Part shown: positions 8,941 to 16,220 of the stretch, one piece after another
How positions within the stretch are numbered: the stretch's first letter is position 1
How the letters are laid out: every line of letters starts with the position of its first letter
Source of the DNA: Alphaproteobacteria bacterium
Lineage (GTDB): Bacteria; Pseudomonadota; Alphaproteobacteria; RF32; CAG-239
Assembly (NCBI GenBank): GCA_900769705.1
Contig: CAAGHP010000016.1
Span: 1 to 64,000, forward strand
Reading direction: 5' to 3'
Length of the DNA: 64,000 nt
Program-made: the position numbers and the translations under genes
Notes under the pieces: model-generated
Database searches by the model: none
What the model was told of the DNA's origin: nothing
The model's input: the letters and a program-made list of their open reading frames with translations, nothing else

Positions 8941-8974
8941 AAAAAAGACATCTTTTTTTTAAGATGTCTTTTTT
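8941..8974. terminator. Terminator of the WG-repeat lipoprotein gene
   Basis: AAAAAAGACATCTT and AAGATGTCTTTTTT form a perfect 14-bp stem, usable in both directions. It lies 20 bases beyond the lipoprotein stop on the minus strand. Confidence 0.85.
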
Positions 8975-8993
8975 GTTTGTCAGGTATAAAACC

Positions 8994-9728
8994 TTAGAAT
9001 TTTACATCAAGAACGCCGGCAGGCCCTGTAGGATGTTTGATGAGAGTTCTGATATCAGTCTGTGAAGCGTCATAGTAGGCTTCGCTCTGATCGCAAAGTT
9101 CCCATTTGCCGTCTTTGTAGGTAACAACGTCAAACTCCTTTTCAGACTTGTAGTTGACTACATAGATTTTGTCATAAATCTTTTCAAAATAGTATTTGCC
9201 GTCAATAGACGTAAATCCCCACTTTGAACCTGATTTTTCAAAGATAAAATTATCTGTAGTGATAACCTCGTCGTACATTCCCCAAGTCTTTTTTGTTTTG
9301 GTGCAATAAACAGCAATGCCGTCCGCATTATAAAAACGGTAGTAAGCACCATCTTTGTCCTTGGTAACACGATCGTACGAGCCATAGCGCATAATGTAAC
9401 CGGTTGAGTCGGCAACAGTGTACTGCTTGCTGTTAGTTTTGCAAACAAAGCACCCTAAGTCATAGTCATAGTTGATTGACAAGTACTCGCGAGGCTCAAT
9501 CAAAACCTTGCCGTTTCGGTCTTTCAGGCCATATCTTACCTCCGGCTCTTTTTTCCCTTCCGGAGTATAATTTACGGCATAAGAAATAAACCCGTTACCA
9601 ACTTCCATCTGAGAAAGAATTTCTTCTTCATCAGCGGTATCCTTCGACTTGTTGCTATTGCAAGAAGTCAGGCACATGGTAAACATCATGATAAACATGG
9701 CAGCCAAAGAAAACAAAAACTTTTTCAT
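8994..9728 (-). CDS. Secreted lipoprotein with WG-type repeats
   Basis: The 244-residue protein starts with a lipoprotein signal peptide ending in the lipobox CLTSC (Cys23), so it should be lipid-anchored. The body contains several units resembling WG/KWG repeats (YGLKDRNGKVLIEPREY, KKTWGMYDEV, GSKWGFTSIDGKYYF), which form beta structures in many surface proteins, especially in Bacteroidetes. It has its own promoter (TTGACA-17-TACTAC at 9782-9810) and a long A/T-only leader without a Shine-Dalgarno sequence, and it ends at a strong terminator, so it is monocistronic. The function is unknown. The style of protein and leader would fit acquisition from a gut neighbour, but that is inference. Confidence 0.8.
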   Translation of the reverse strand: MKKFLFSLAAMFIMMFTMCLTSCNSNKSKDTADEEEILSQMEVGNGFISYAVNYTPEGKKEPEVRYGLKDRNGKVLIEPREYLSINYDYDLGCFVCKTNSKQYTVADSTGYIMRYGSYDRVTKDKDGAYYRFYNADGIAVYCTKTKKTWGMYDEVITTDNFIFEKSGSKWGFTSIDGKYYFEKIYDKIYVVNYKSEKEFDVVTYKDGKWELCDQSEAYYDASQTDIRTLIKHPTGPAGVLDVKF

Positions 9729-9781
9729 AAGACAAAAAAATTAAAAATTAAAAATAGGTTAAATAATTATTTTATGATTAT

Positions 9782-9810
9782 GTAGTAGCAGATTCTGTTG
9801 ATTTTGTCAA
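9782..9810 (-). promoter_or_regulatory. Promoter of the WG-repeat lipoprotein
   Basis: TTGACA and TACTAC are spaced by 17 bases on the minus strand, about 55 bases before the ATG. It lies back to back with the promoter at 9858. Confidence 0.65.
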
Positions 9811-9857
9811 TAATTTTTTTGAAAAATTTTTTACAACGGCTGAAAATATAAAAAATA

Positions 9858-9886
9858 TTGACATTAAACCGACTGCCGCCTATAAT
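9858..9886 (+). promoter_or_regulatory. Consensus sigma-70 promoter
   Basis: TTGACA (9858-9863), a 17-base spacer and TATAAT (9881-9886) match the consensus exactly. The upstream in-frame TTG that would lengthen the next gene is the first codon of this -35 box, so the longer start is ruled out. Confidence 0.92.
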
Positions 9887-9926
9887 TTTTGTATATTTTG
9901 TATTATTAATTTTAAAATTTTTGCGT

Positions 9927-10616
9927 ATGAATATTATTAAACTTTTAAAGTATGCTTTTATGACAGCGTTTAATTGCATGCCGGTTAAAACTTTTAAGCA
10001 ATTGTGCGAATGCTATGCGTACAATTTTGATGAAAGCGTTGAACCGGTTATTGCGGATTATATCGCTTCTCATGTTTTGTCAAATACAAAGCATTTTCAC
10101 TATGACGAGGGCAGGGCTTTTGACGCGGAGTTTTTTAATGGCTCTAAGCTTGAAGTGATATGCAACATGAAAAGTAATAAACTGTGGAGCCTTTTGTCTG
10201 AGTGTGTGGGCAATCGTCCGCTATCCTCTCCGGAACAGTATGCTTTGGTTGAATATATGCCGGCCGAATATTTTTGCCTGATGTATAAGAATAAGGCCGA
10301 AAAAATTGACTGGTTTTGTTCTAAGGTTGGTATCTATATGATACAAAATTACAAAAAGCATTATGACAAACTTGTTTGGTATGTGCAGAATTGTGCTTTG
10401 GGCAAAAATGAATTGTCGCGTTTTTCAGATATGTTTGTGCGTGATGTCGAGCGATATAAGGATAAGACCGAGCAGGAAAAAAGCTTCTGTGCCTTGATGC
10501 GGCAGTGGATGAGTGCAAATAACGCTCCGGAAGACAGCTTTAATAGCTATGGCAAAATGCTTGATTTCTGTTTGACTGAGATTGAACGTCTGGTTGATGA
10601 GCAAATTGCAGATTGA
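9927..10616 (+). CDS. Orphan cytoplasmic protein, 229 residues
   Basis: I do not recognise this protein. It begins MNIIKLLKYAFMTAFNCMPVKTF, is mostly helical by composition, has scattered Cys, Trp and Tyr and no signal peptide. ATG 9927 was chosen because it lies about 34 bases downstream of the predicted transcription start; the frame remains open upstream only through the promoter. The leader (TATTATTAATTTTAAAATTTTT, in two parts) lacks a Shine-Dalgarno sequence and resembles those of the orphan genes at 8858, 45841 and 63551. It ends at a terminator and is a single-gene unit. Confidence 0.75.
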   Translation: MNIIKLLKYAFMTAFNCMPVKTFKQLCECYAYNFDESVEPVIADYIASHVLSNTKHFHYDEGRAFDAEFFNGSKLEVICNMKSNKLWSLLSECVGNRPLSSPEQYALVEYMPAEYFCLMYKNKAEKIDWFCSKVGIYMIQNYKKHYDKLVWYVQNCALGKNELSRFSDMFVRDVERYKDKTEQEKSFCALMRQWMSANNAPEDSFNSYGKMLDFCLTEIERLVDEQIAD

Positions 10617-10621
10617 TGTAA

Positions 10622-10663
10622 AACAAAAAAAGCTTGAGATATTATGTCTCAGGCTTTTTTTTG
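10622..10663. terminator. Terminator after the 9927 orphan gene
   Basis: AAAAAAGC-TTGAGA pairs with TCTCAG-GCTTTTTT around TATTATG, followed by a T-run. Confidence 0.8.
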
Positions 10664-10664
10664 T

Positions 10665-10698
10665 AAAAAAGGCCTTGCAGATTTCTCTGAAAGCCTTT
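10665..10698 (-). terminator. Terminator of tRNA-Ala
   Basis: On the minus strand AAAGGC-TTTCAGA, the loop GAAA, TCTG-CAA-GGCCTTT and a T-run follow directly on the tRNA 3' end. The stem is imperfect but well placed. Confidence 0.65.
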
Positions 10699-10701
10699 GA
10701 A

Positions 10702-10777
10702 TGGTGGAGCTAAGGAGGATCGAACTCCTGACCTACAGATTGCGAACCTGTCGCTCTCCCAACTGAGCTATAACCCC
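10702..10777 (-). tRNA. tRNA-Ala (anticodon CGC)
   Basis: A complete 76-base cloverleaf on the minus strand, with encoded CCA. The acceptor stem GGGGTTA/TAGCTCC contains the G3-U70 wobble that identifies alanine tRNAs. The D-arm is GCTC/GAGC, the anticodon stem ACAGG/TCTGT with loop TTCGCAA (anticodon CGC, reading GCG), and the T-arm AGGAG-TTCGATC-CTCCT. It lies between the fabH operon and an orphan gene. Confidence 0.95.
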
Positions 10778-10820
10778 AAAAAATAAAACAAGCATGCAGT
10801 AATGCCTGTTTTATACTGAA

Positions 10821-11795
10821 TTACAATCTTACGACTGCGCCGCCCCAGGTAAAGCCAGCTCCCATGGCTGTCAAAACCAGTAAATCGCCTTTCTTTAAGC
10901 GTCCGGCAGCATGATTTTCTGACAAAGCCAGCGGAATAGAGGCTGCAGAAGTGTTGCCGTGGTGGTCTAAGGAAACAATCACTTTTTCTGTTGGAATGTC
11001 TAAGCGTTCGCCCACGCTGTCAACAATACGTATATTTGCCTGATGCGGAATCAACCAACTGATTTCATCTTTAGTTACACCAGCGTTTTTCATAGCAGTT
11101 TCTGCTGCTTCAGACAAGCAGACAACAGCATGCTTGAAAACTTCTTTGCCGTTCATGGTTACAAAGCCGCTGGATTGAGTTGTCGACGGGCCGCCGCTTG
11201 TTTTTAGACTGTCATATTGGCTGCCGTCAGAATAAATGCAGGTGCTTAAAACACCGGTATCGGCACTTGTCCCTTCGCCTTCTTTAGCGCGTAATACAAC
11301 TGCTCCGGCGCCGTCGCCGAACAAAACACAGGTGTTGCGATCAGTCCAATCAACAATTTTAGACAAGCATTCTGCTCCGGCAACTACCGCAGTTTTTACC
11401 TGTCCCAAACGAATCATATTATCTGCTAAAGTCAAAGCATATATAAAACCGGAGCAGGCTGCAGAAATGTCAAACGCGGGAACACCTGCTCTAAATCCTA
11501 AATTTGCAGCGATTTTTGTAGCTGTTGATGGAGTTGTGTTGTCCGGAGTTATTGATGCCAAAATTAAAACATCTACATCAGATGGCTGCAAACCGGCATC
11601 TTTAATAGCATTAGCTACAGCATTGCCGGCAATAACCGATGTTGTTTCATTTTCAACAATATGGCGGCTGACAATACCGGTGCGGGTTCTAATCCACTCG
11701 TCATTGGTTTCTACCATTTTTGACAAGTCATCATTAGTCAAAACCTTGTTAGGCAGGTAATGACCAAAACCAATCATCTCACTTCTAATAAGCAT
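10821..11795 (-). CDS. fabH: 3-oxoacyl-ACP synthase III (KAS III)
   Basis: FabH starts fatty acid synthesis by condensing acetyl-CoA with malonyl-ACP. The 324-residue length is normal. The triad is visible: Cys114 in DISAACSGF, His251 in PHQANIR and Asn281 in HHGNTSA. The C-terminal GAGFTWGGAVVRL is also typical. It is the last gene of the DUF177-rpmF-plsX-fabH set and overlaps the end of plsX by 11 bases, which implies translational coupling. tRNA-Ala follows 43 bases downstream on the same strand. Confidence 0.97.
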   Translation of the reverse strand: MLIRSEMIGFGHYLPNKVLTNDDLSKMVETNDEWIRTRTGIVSRHIVENETTSVIAGNAVANAIKDAGLQPSDVDVLILASITPDNTTPSTATKIAANLGFRAGVPAFDISAACSGFIYALTLADNMIRLGQVKTAVVAGAECLSKIVDWTDRNTCVLFGDGAGAVVLRAKEGEGTSADTGVLSTCIYSDGSQYDSLKTSGGPSTTQSSGFVTMNGKEVFKHAVVCLSEAAETAMKNAGVTKDEISWLIPHQANIRIVDSVGERLDIPTEKVIVSLDHHGNTSAASIPLALSENHAAGRLKKGDLLVLTAMGAGFTWGGAVVRL

Positions 11796-12849
11796 CGTAT
11801 AAAATATCCTGAGAAAGTTCGTCTAAGTCAACATTTTCGACTTCATCACGAATTGTTTGCACAAAGTTTTGACGCACTAATTTTGCTGCGTTGTCAATAG
11901 CATACGAATAGCCGATAGCGTCGGTTCCGCCATGACTTTTTACGGATAAGCCGTTTAGTCCGACAAACATGGCGCCGTTATATTTGCGCGGATCCATAGT
12001 TTTTTTGAGTTTCCACATAACCGGCAGCAAAAACGGCAGACCTATTTTTGCCCAAAGAGAATCTTTGATAGCACCTTTTAAAAGGCGGGTAACTAATTTT
12101 GCTGTTCCTTCCATAGTCTTTAGGGCGATGTTGCCGGTAAAACCGTCGGAAACAATAACATCAGCATAGCCTTCGCCAATTTGGTGCGGCTCAATATAAC
12201 CGATAAAGTTCAAATCTAGATGCGTGCTTTTTATCATTTTAGCAGCCTGATGGATTTCTTCTTTACCCTTCATTTCTTCGGCGCCAATATTCAATAAAGC
12301 GATTCGCGGACGGGCGATTCCAAGAGTGTGGCGGGCTAAAATGTTGCCGATAATAGCAAATTCGACCAAGTTAATGGCACTACACTCGGTGTTTGCTCCC
12401 AAATCAAGCATTACGCAGCGGCCTGTGCGGTGCGGAATAGCCGTACAAATTGCCGGACGATGGATGCGCTGAATGGTTTTCAAAATCATTTTTGAAATTG
12501 CCATCAAAGCTCCGGTGTTGCCGGCAGAAATAACAGCACTGGCTTCGCCGCGGCGCACCGCATCAATAGCCATATACATACTGGTATTTTTATTACGGAT
12601 AACTTGAGAAGGTTTGTCCTCATTGCGAACTCGCTCGCTGGTGTGGATAACTTTGCAAAAACTCCGCAGCTGCGGAAACTTTTTGATGTCTTCTTCTATT
12701 TGCACTTCATCGCCAAACAACAGAAATTTTATATCCGGATTGCTTTTATGAGCGATTGCGATGCCTTCTACTACGACATGAGGGGAATTGTCTCCCCCCA
12801 TTGCGTCTACAGATATGACCAGATTATTTTCAGACAAAACCTGCTCCAT
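11785..12849 (-). CDS. plsX: Phosphate acyltransferase PlsX
   Basis: PlsX turns acyl-ACP into acyl-phosphate, the donor for PlsY in phospholipid synthesis. The 354-residue protein has the N-terminal SVDAMGGDNSPH motif, NTGALMA, LLNIGAEEMKG and ALKTMEG motifs of the family. It sits between rpmF and fabH in the conserved bacterial order, with 17 bases to rpmF. There is no obvious Shine-Dalgarno sequence before ATG 12849, so it is probably translated by coupling. Confidence 0.97.
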   Translation of the reverse strand: MEQVLSENNLVISVDAMGGDNSPHVVVEGIAIAHKSNPDIKFLLFGDEVQIEEDIKKFPQLRSFCKVIHTSERVRNEDKPSQVIRNKNTSMYMAIDAVRRGEASAVISAGNTGALMAISKMILKTIQRIHRPAICTAIPHRTGRCVMLDLGANTECSAINLVEFAIIGNILARHTLGIARPRIALLNIGAEEMKGKEEIHQAAKMIKSTHLDLNFIGYIEPHQIGEGYADVIVSDGFTGNIALKTMEGTAKLVTRLLKGAIKDSLWAKIGLPFLLPVMWKLKKTMDPRKYNGAMFVGLNGLSVKSHGGTDAIGYSYAIDNAAKLVRQNFVQTIRDEVENVDLDELSQDILYDAY

Positions 12850-12866
12850 ATTTTAGATTATAAAAA

Positions 12867-13052
12867 TTATTTTGCTTCTTTATGAGCAATAACTTCCTTA
12901 CCATCATATTGGCCGCATTTAGGGCAAACATTATGAGGTCTCTTCAATTCGCCGCAATTAGGGCATTCTTGATAAGCATTAGATGTCAATGCATCATGAG
13001 AACGGCGCATATCGCGACGTGATTTAGATACTTTTTTCTTAGGTGTAGCCAT
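12867..13052 (-). CDS. rpmF: 50S ribosomal protein L32
   Basis: The 61-residue protein begins MATPKKKVSKSRRDMRRSH, the standard L32 start, and has a zinc ribbon with CPNCGELKRPHNVCPKCG. It is a structural protein of the large subunit. The start follows GAGATAAAGAA. It forms a co-directional group with DUF177 upstream (164-base gap without other features) and plsX downstream. Confidence 0.97.
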   Translation of the reverse strand: MATPKKKVSKSRRDMRRSHDALTSNAYQECPNCGELKRPHNVCPKCGQYDGKEVIAHKEAK

Positions 13053-13216
13053 TTCTTTATCTCTTTATTCAATTATTTAAAACATTTACACATTACATTC
13101 GCAGATTATTTAGCATAACTTTAAATAAAAAGCAAGCAAAATAAATGCTGCAAACGATTAAGTCCGTTTTTATATAACTTTTTGCGAATTTGCAAGCACT
13201 TTTTACAAGTTGTTGC

Positions 13217-13735
13217 TTATTTTTTGAGTTTTGCCAGCACGGCAAACGGATTTTCTTTTTTAGGCCCTTCCAAATCGCAATACAGCGAACCGTCAAAAAT
13301 TTCTCCGTCAGCTCTCGGATAATCTTCTAAATTCAAAGCAATCTGTTCAATCGCGATATCAGCTAAATTGATGCAGCCGTTTTCAATAATATCCGGCACT
13401 TCGTCTTCAATATTACATTCCAGCTCTTTGATATCATTATAAGTAGCGCGGGTATCAAAATTCAGTTCAAACGGAACTTCATAGTCTTTAATAAAATTAT
13501 TGAGTGTGATTACGCTTTTGAGCTCTATTTTGGCAAAAACTTTGCCCCAAACGCGCAGATTGTTGGCGCGGTTGTTGAGCTTTAATAAAATTTCCGCTTT
13601 GAATTCATGCACTTTTTCTACTTGCAATACCTGAGTTATATCCTCAAGTTCAGCCGTGTCGGCTTTAATTTCGTATTTATAGTCTGATTGTTTTAAATCC
13701 TCAATTTTAATCGGATATGAAAAATTTTTTTGCAT
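13217..13735 (-). CDS. DUF177 (YceD-like) protein
   Basis: The 172-residue acidic protein precedes rpmF, the usual place of the YceD/DUF177 family. That family is linked to 23S rRNA accumulation in plants and bacteria. C-terminal family features are visible (YNDIKELECNIEDEVPDI, INLADIAIEQIALNL, YPR-DGE). The start at 13735 follows AAGGA. It is divergent from bamE, with a 55-base gap that must hold both promoters. The molecular role is known only in outline. Confidence 0.88.
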   Translation of the reverse strand: MQKNFSYPIKIEDLKQSDYKYEIKADTAELEDITQVLQVEKVHEFKAEILLKLNNRANNLRVWGKVFAKIELKSVITLNNFIKDYEVPFELNFDTRATYNDIKELECNIEDEVPDIIENGCINLADIAIEQIALNLEDYPRADGEIFDGSLYCDLEGPKKENPFAVLAKLKK

Positions 13736-13790
13736 TCTGAAATCCTTGTGTTATATATAGCTTAATGTAAAAATATAAGGATAATAAAAT

Positions 13791-14246
13791 ATGTCAATAC
13801 GCAAAATGCTTTTTATGTTTGCTCTAATGTTTGTTTCAGCCTGTTCAAATGATTGGTTTTTGGTGCATAACGGCAATATGCCCGTAAACGAAAAAATTGC
13901 CGATGTGCATTTGGGGCAAAGCAAGCAAGATGTAATGAATATTTTGGGAGCTCCGAGTCTGACCACCGGTTTGAGCGATGACCATTGGATTTATATGGCT
14001 TCAACCATGAAAAAAGTGGCGTTTTTCCGTCCGGAAGAATTGAATAGAAAGGTATTGGCTATAACCTTTGATGACGGACAAATCAGCAAAATTGAAAAAC
14101 TGACTTTGGCTGACGGCAACAATCTGAAAATAGATACGGATATTACGGAATCTACCGAGCAGGAACAAGGATTTTTCCGTAAATATTTCGGCGGCGTAGG
14201 TTCATATATGCCGTTCGGCGGTACAAATTCCGGAAAGGAACTCTGA
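13791..14246 (+). CDS. bamE: Outer membrane assembly lipoprotein BamE
   Basis: The 151-residue protein carries a lipoprotein signal peptide with lipobox VSAC (Cys18). It then shows the SmpA/OmlA pattern: VHLGQSKQDVMNILGAPS, followed by WIYMAS and ITFDDGQISKIE. BamE is an accessory lipoprotein of the BAM complex that inserts beta-barrels, fitting an organism that makes autotransporters. It is divergent from DUF177, as often seen in Alphaproteobacteria. The FtsK-like gene begins two bases after its stop. Confidence 0.9.
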   Translation: MSIRKMLFMFALMFVSACSNDWFLVHNGNMPVNEKIADVHLGQSKQDVMNILGAPSLTTGLSDDHWIYMASTMKKVAFFRPEELNRKVLAITFDDGQISKIEKLTLADGNNLKIDTDITESTEQEQGFFRKYFGGVGSYMPFGGTNSGKEL

Positions 14247-14247
14247 G

Positions 14248-15534
14248 ATGATTGAAAATTTACCGGTAAAATTAAATCAAATTTTAGCAAATTTCGGGAT
14301 AAGCGGCGGTTCTTTCGGACAAATAAGCGACGGTCCGTTGGTTACGGACGTTGAATATAAACTGCCTGAGGGAACGCCTTTCAGCCGCATTCAAAAGTTT
14401 GAGCGCGATATCGGACGTGAACTGGGGATAACCGGCGTGCGTATTTCTGAAATTCCTAATTCGGTGTATATTCAAATTGAAGTGCCGCAAGCCGAACCGC
14501 AATCAGTGGCGTTTGGTCCTATTTTATATTCTGCTGAATTTTTGAAAGCCAACTATGCGCTGCCGATTTGTCTTGGTGTGGATATGCGCGGTAATCCGAT
14601 AATGAAAGACTTGTCTAAAATGCCGCATTTGCTGGTGGCCGGTACTACCGGTTCCGGCAAGTCGGTTGGGCTGAATTCTTTTATTGTGTCGTTGATACAT
14701 AAAAAAACTCCGCAAGAACTGCAATTTGTTTTGATTGATCCAAAACGTATTGAATTCAGTGTCTATAATAATCAAAAATATATGCTGCGTCCGGTAATTA
14801 CCGATATGAATATTGCCAGCATATGTTTAAGCCAATTAGTCGGAGAAATGAACAATCGCTACACTTTGTTTGAGCAGCAGACAGTTCGTAATATTGCGGA
14901 ATATAACGCCAAAGCAAATGTTAAACTGCCATACATTGTTTGCGTGATTGATGAATTTGCTGACCTGATAATGTTTGATAAATCTGTGGAACAGCAGGTG
15001 CAGATGCTGGCGCAAAAATCTCGTGCCGCCGGTATCCATTTGATTATAGCCACCCAACGTCCGTCAGTTGACGTTATCACCGGCAGCTTAAAAGCCAACC
15101 TGCCAACCAGACTTTCTTATAAAGTAGCAAGTCCGGCAGATTCTATAACTATATTGAACACGACCGGTGCAGAAACTCTAATCGGGCGCGGAGATTCGCT
15201 GTTTTTGGAAGAAAACGGCACATTAACACGTATTTTAGGTGCTTTTATTTCGGATTACGATATAGAAAACGCTCTTGCACCATATCGCTGCCAAATGCCA
15301 AAGCAAACCACAGCCTATGAACTGGAACAGGCCAAATATGCCGAGCAAAAAGAAGAACAGAAAAAAGCTGTTGCAGAGAAAAAGTCAGGTGGATTTTTCG
15401 TTTGGATTTGCGATATGTGGAATCGTTTAGGTGTCCGCAACCAAACCAAAATTATCAAAGCTTTATTTTCGTTTGTTTTCGGTATGCTGGGAGCTAAAAC
15501 AAGTTCCAGTACCACCACGCGCCGCCGGCGTTGA
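14248..15534 (+). CDS. FtsK/SpoIIIE-type DNA translocase, soluble short form
   Basis: The 428-residue protein has the FtsK alpha-domain, a Walker A box at 132-139 (GTTGSGKS), a Walker B at 231-240 (VCVIDEFADL), and the family segments LIDPKRIEF, QKSRAAGIHLIIATQRPSV and RGDSLF. The ATPase should pump double-stranded DNA. Unlike typical FtsK (about 800 residues), it has no N-terminal membrane helices. It ends in a basic Ser/Thr/Arg tail instead of the gamma winged helix that reads KOPS. It follows bamE by one base with GGAAAGGAAC as ribosome-binding site. It may be the cell's only chromosome translocase or a second, specialised one. Confidence 0.88.
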   Translation: MIENLPVKLNQILANFGISGGSFGQISDGPLVTDVEYKLPEGTPFSRIQKFERDIGRELGITGVRISEIPNSVYIQIEVPQAEPQSVAFGPILYSAEFLKANYALPICLGVDMRGNPIMKDLSKMPHLLVAGTTGSGKSVGLNSFIVSLIHKKTPQELQFVLIDPKRIEFSVYNNQKYMLRPVITDMNIASICLSQLVGEMNNRYTLFEQQTVRNIAEYNAKANVKLPYIVCVIDEFADLIMFDKSVEQQVQMLAQKSRAAGIHLIIATQRPSVDVITGSLKANLPTRLSYKVASPADSITILNTTGAETLIGRGDSLFLEENGTLTRILGAFISDYDIENALAPYRCQMPKQTTAYELEQAKYAEQKEEQKKAVAEKKSGGFFVWICDMWNRLGVRNQTKIIKALFSFVFGMLGAKTSSSTTTRRRR

Positions 15535-15536
15535 TT

Positions 15537-16130
15537 TCAGCAATGTCCGGTAATGTTCACAAAACGCTCCAGAGGAATGTTGGTTTCGCCTAATGCGCGT
15601 TGCCATTTTTCCTCGTCCGGTGTGCGGAACAAAATATCTTTATCTGCCTCAATAACCAACCAATCATTATTGTAAATTTCGGCTTCCAGTTGCCGCGGCT
15701 GCCAAAAAGAATAGCCTAAAGCCACCAGTTTTTCTTTTGGCCCATGACCAAAAGCAATATCCGAAATAATCTCTGAAGTAGAAGACACAGCCAGCCCATC
15801 GGCAACCGTAACTGTGCCGTCACGCATATAATCGGTGGTGTGCAAAACCATACCTCGTACTTGTTCCAGCGGTCCGCCGGTATAAAGGTTGACTTCATTT
15901 AATTTTTCATAGTTTTTAACCGGCAGCTGAAAAGTCAAATCGGAAAACGTAAATTTATCCATACGTTTATTGATAATTAGTCCCATGGCGCCGTTGTTGC
16001 TGTGCGAGCAAATATAAACAACCGAACGCGAAAAACAGTCGCTGCCGTCCAAACTCGGCATAGCCACCAAAAATTTGCCCGTAAGGGCATATCTGTTGTC
16101 AAAACTGCTTGTAATTTCATCAGTCATCAT
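15537..16130 (-). CDS. YqgE/AlgH family protein
   Basis: The protein (197 residues from ATG 16130) has the UPF0301 motifs LTGKFLVAMPSLDGSDCFSR in the N-terminus, GAMGLIINK, LYTGGPLEQVRG and ALGYSFWQPRQLEAEI. The family is widespread in proteobacteria and its role is unsettled. The upstream TTG at 16142 is a less likely start. The gene is convergent with the FtsK-like gene (two bases apart) and divergent from the DsbD-like gene. Confidence 0.9.
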   Translation of the reverse strand: MMTDEITSSFDNRYALTGKFLVAMPSLDGSDCFSRSVVYICSHSNNGAMGLIINKRMDKFTFSDLTFQLPVKNYEKLNEVNLYTGGPLEQVRGMVLHTTDYMRDGTVTVADGLAVSSTSEIISDIAFGHGPKEKLVALGYSFWQPRQLEAEIYNNDWLVIEADKDILFRTPDEEKWQRALGETNIPLERFVNITGHC

Positions 16131-16220
16131 TATATCTGCCAAATATATTATTATTTACATTTTATAAATTTAGTTTATCATAAAATTTGCAAATTTAAAC
16201 ATTTAAATAAGTCGCACATC

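Noticed and set aside
9858..9926. Upstream TTG start for the 9927 orphan (likewise 30474 for the M3 peptidase)
   Set aside because: In both cases the TTG is the first codon of the -35 box TTGACA/TTGACT, so it is not transcribed.
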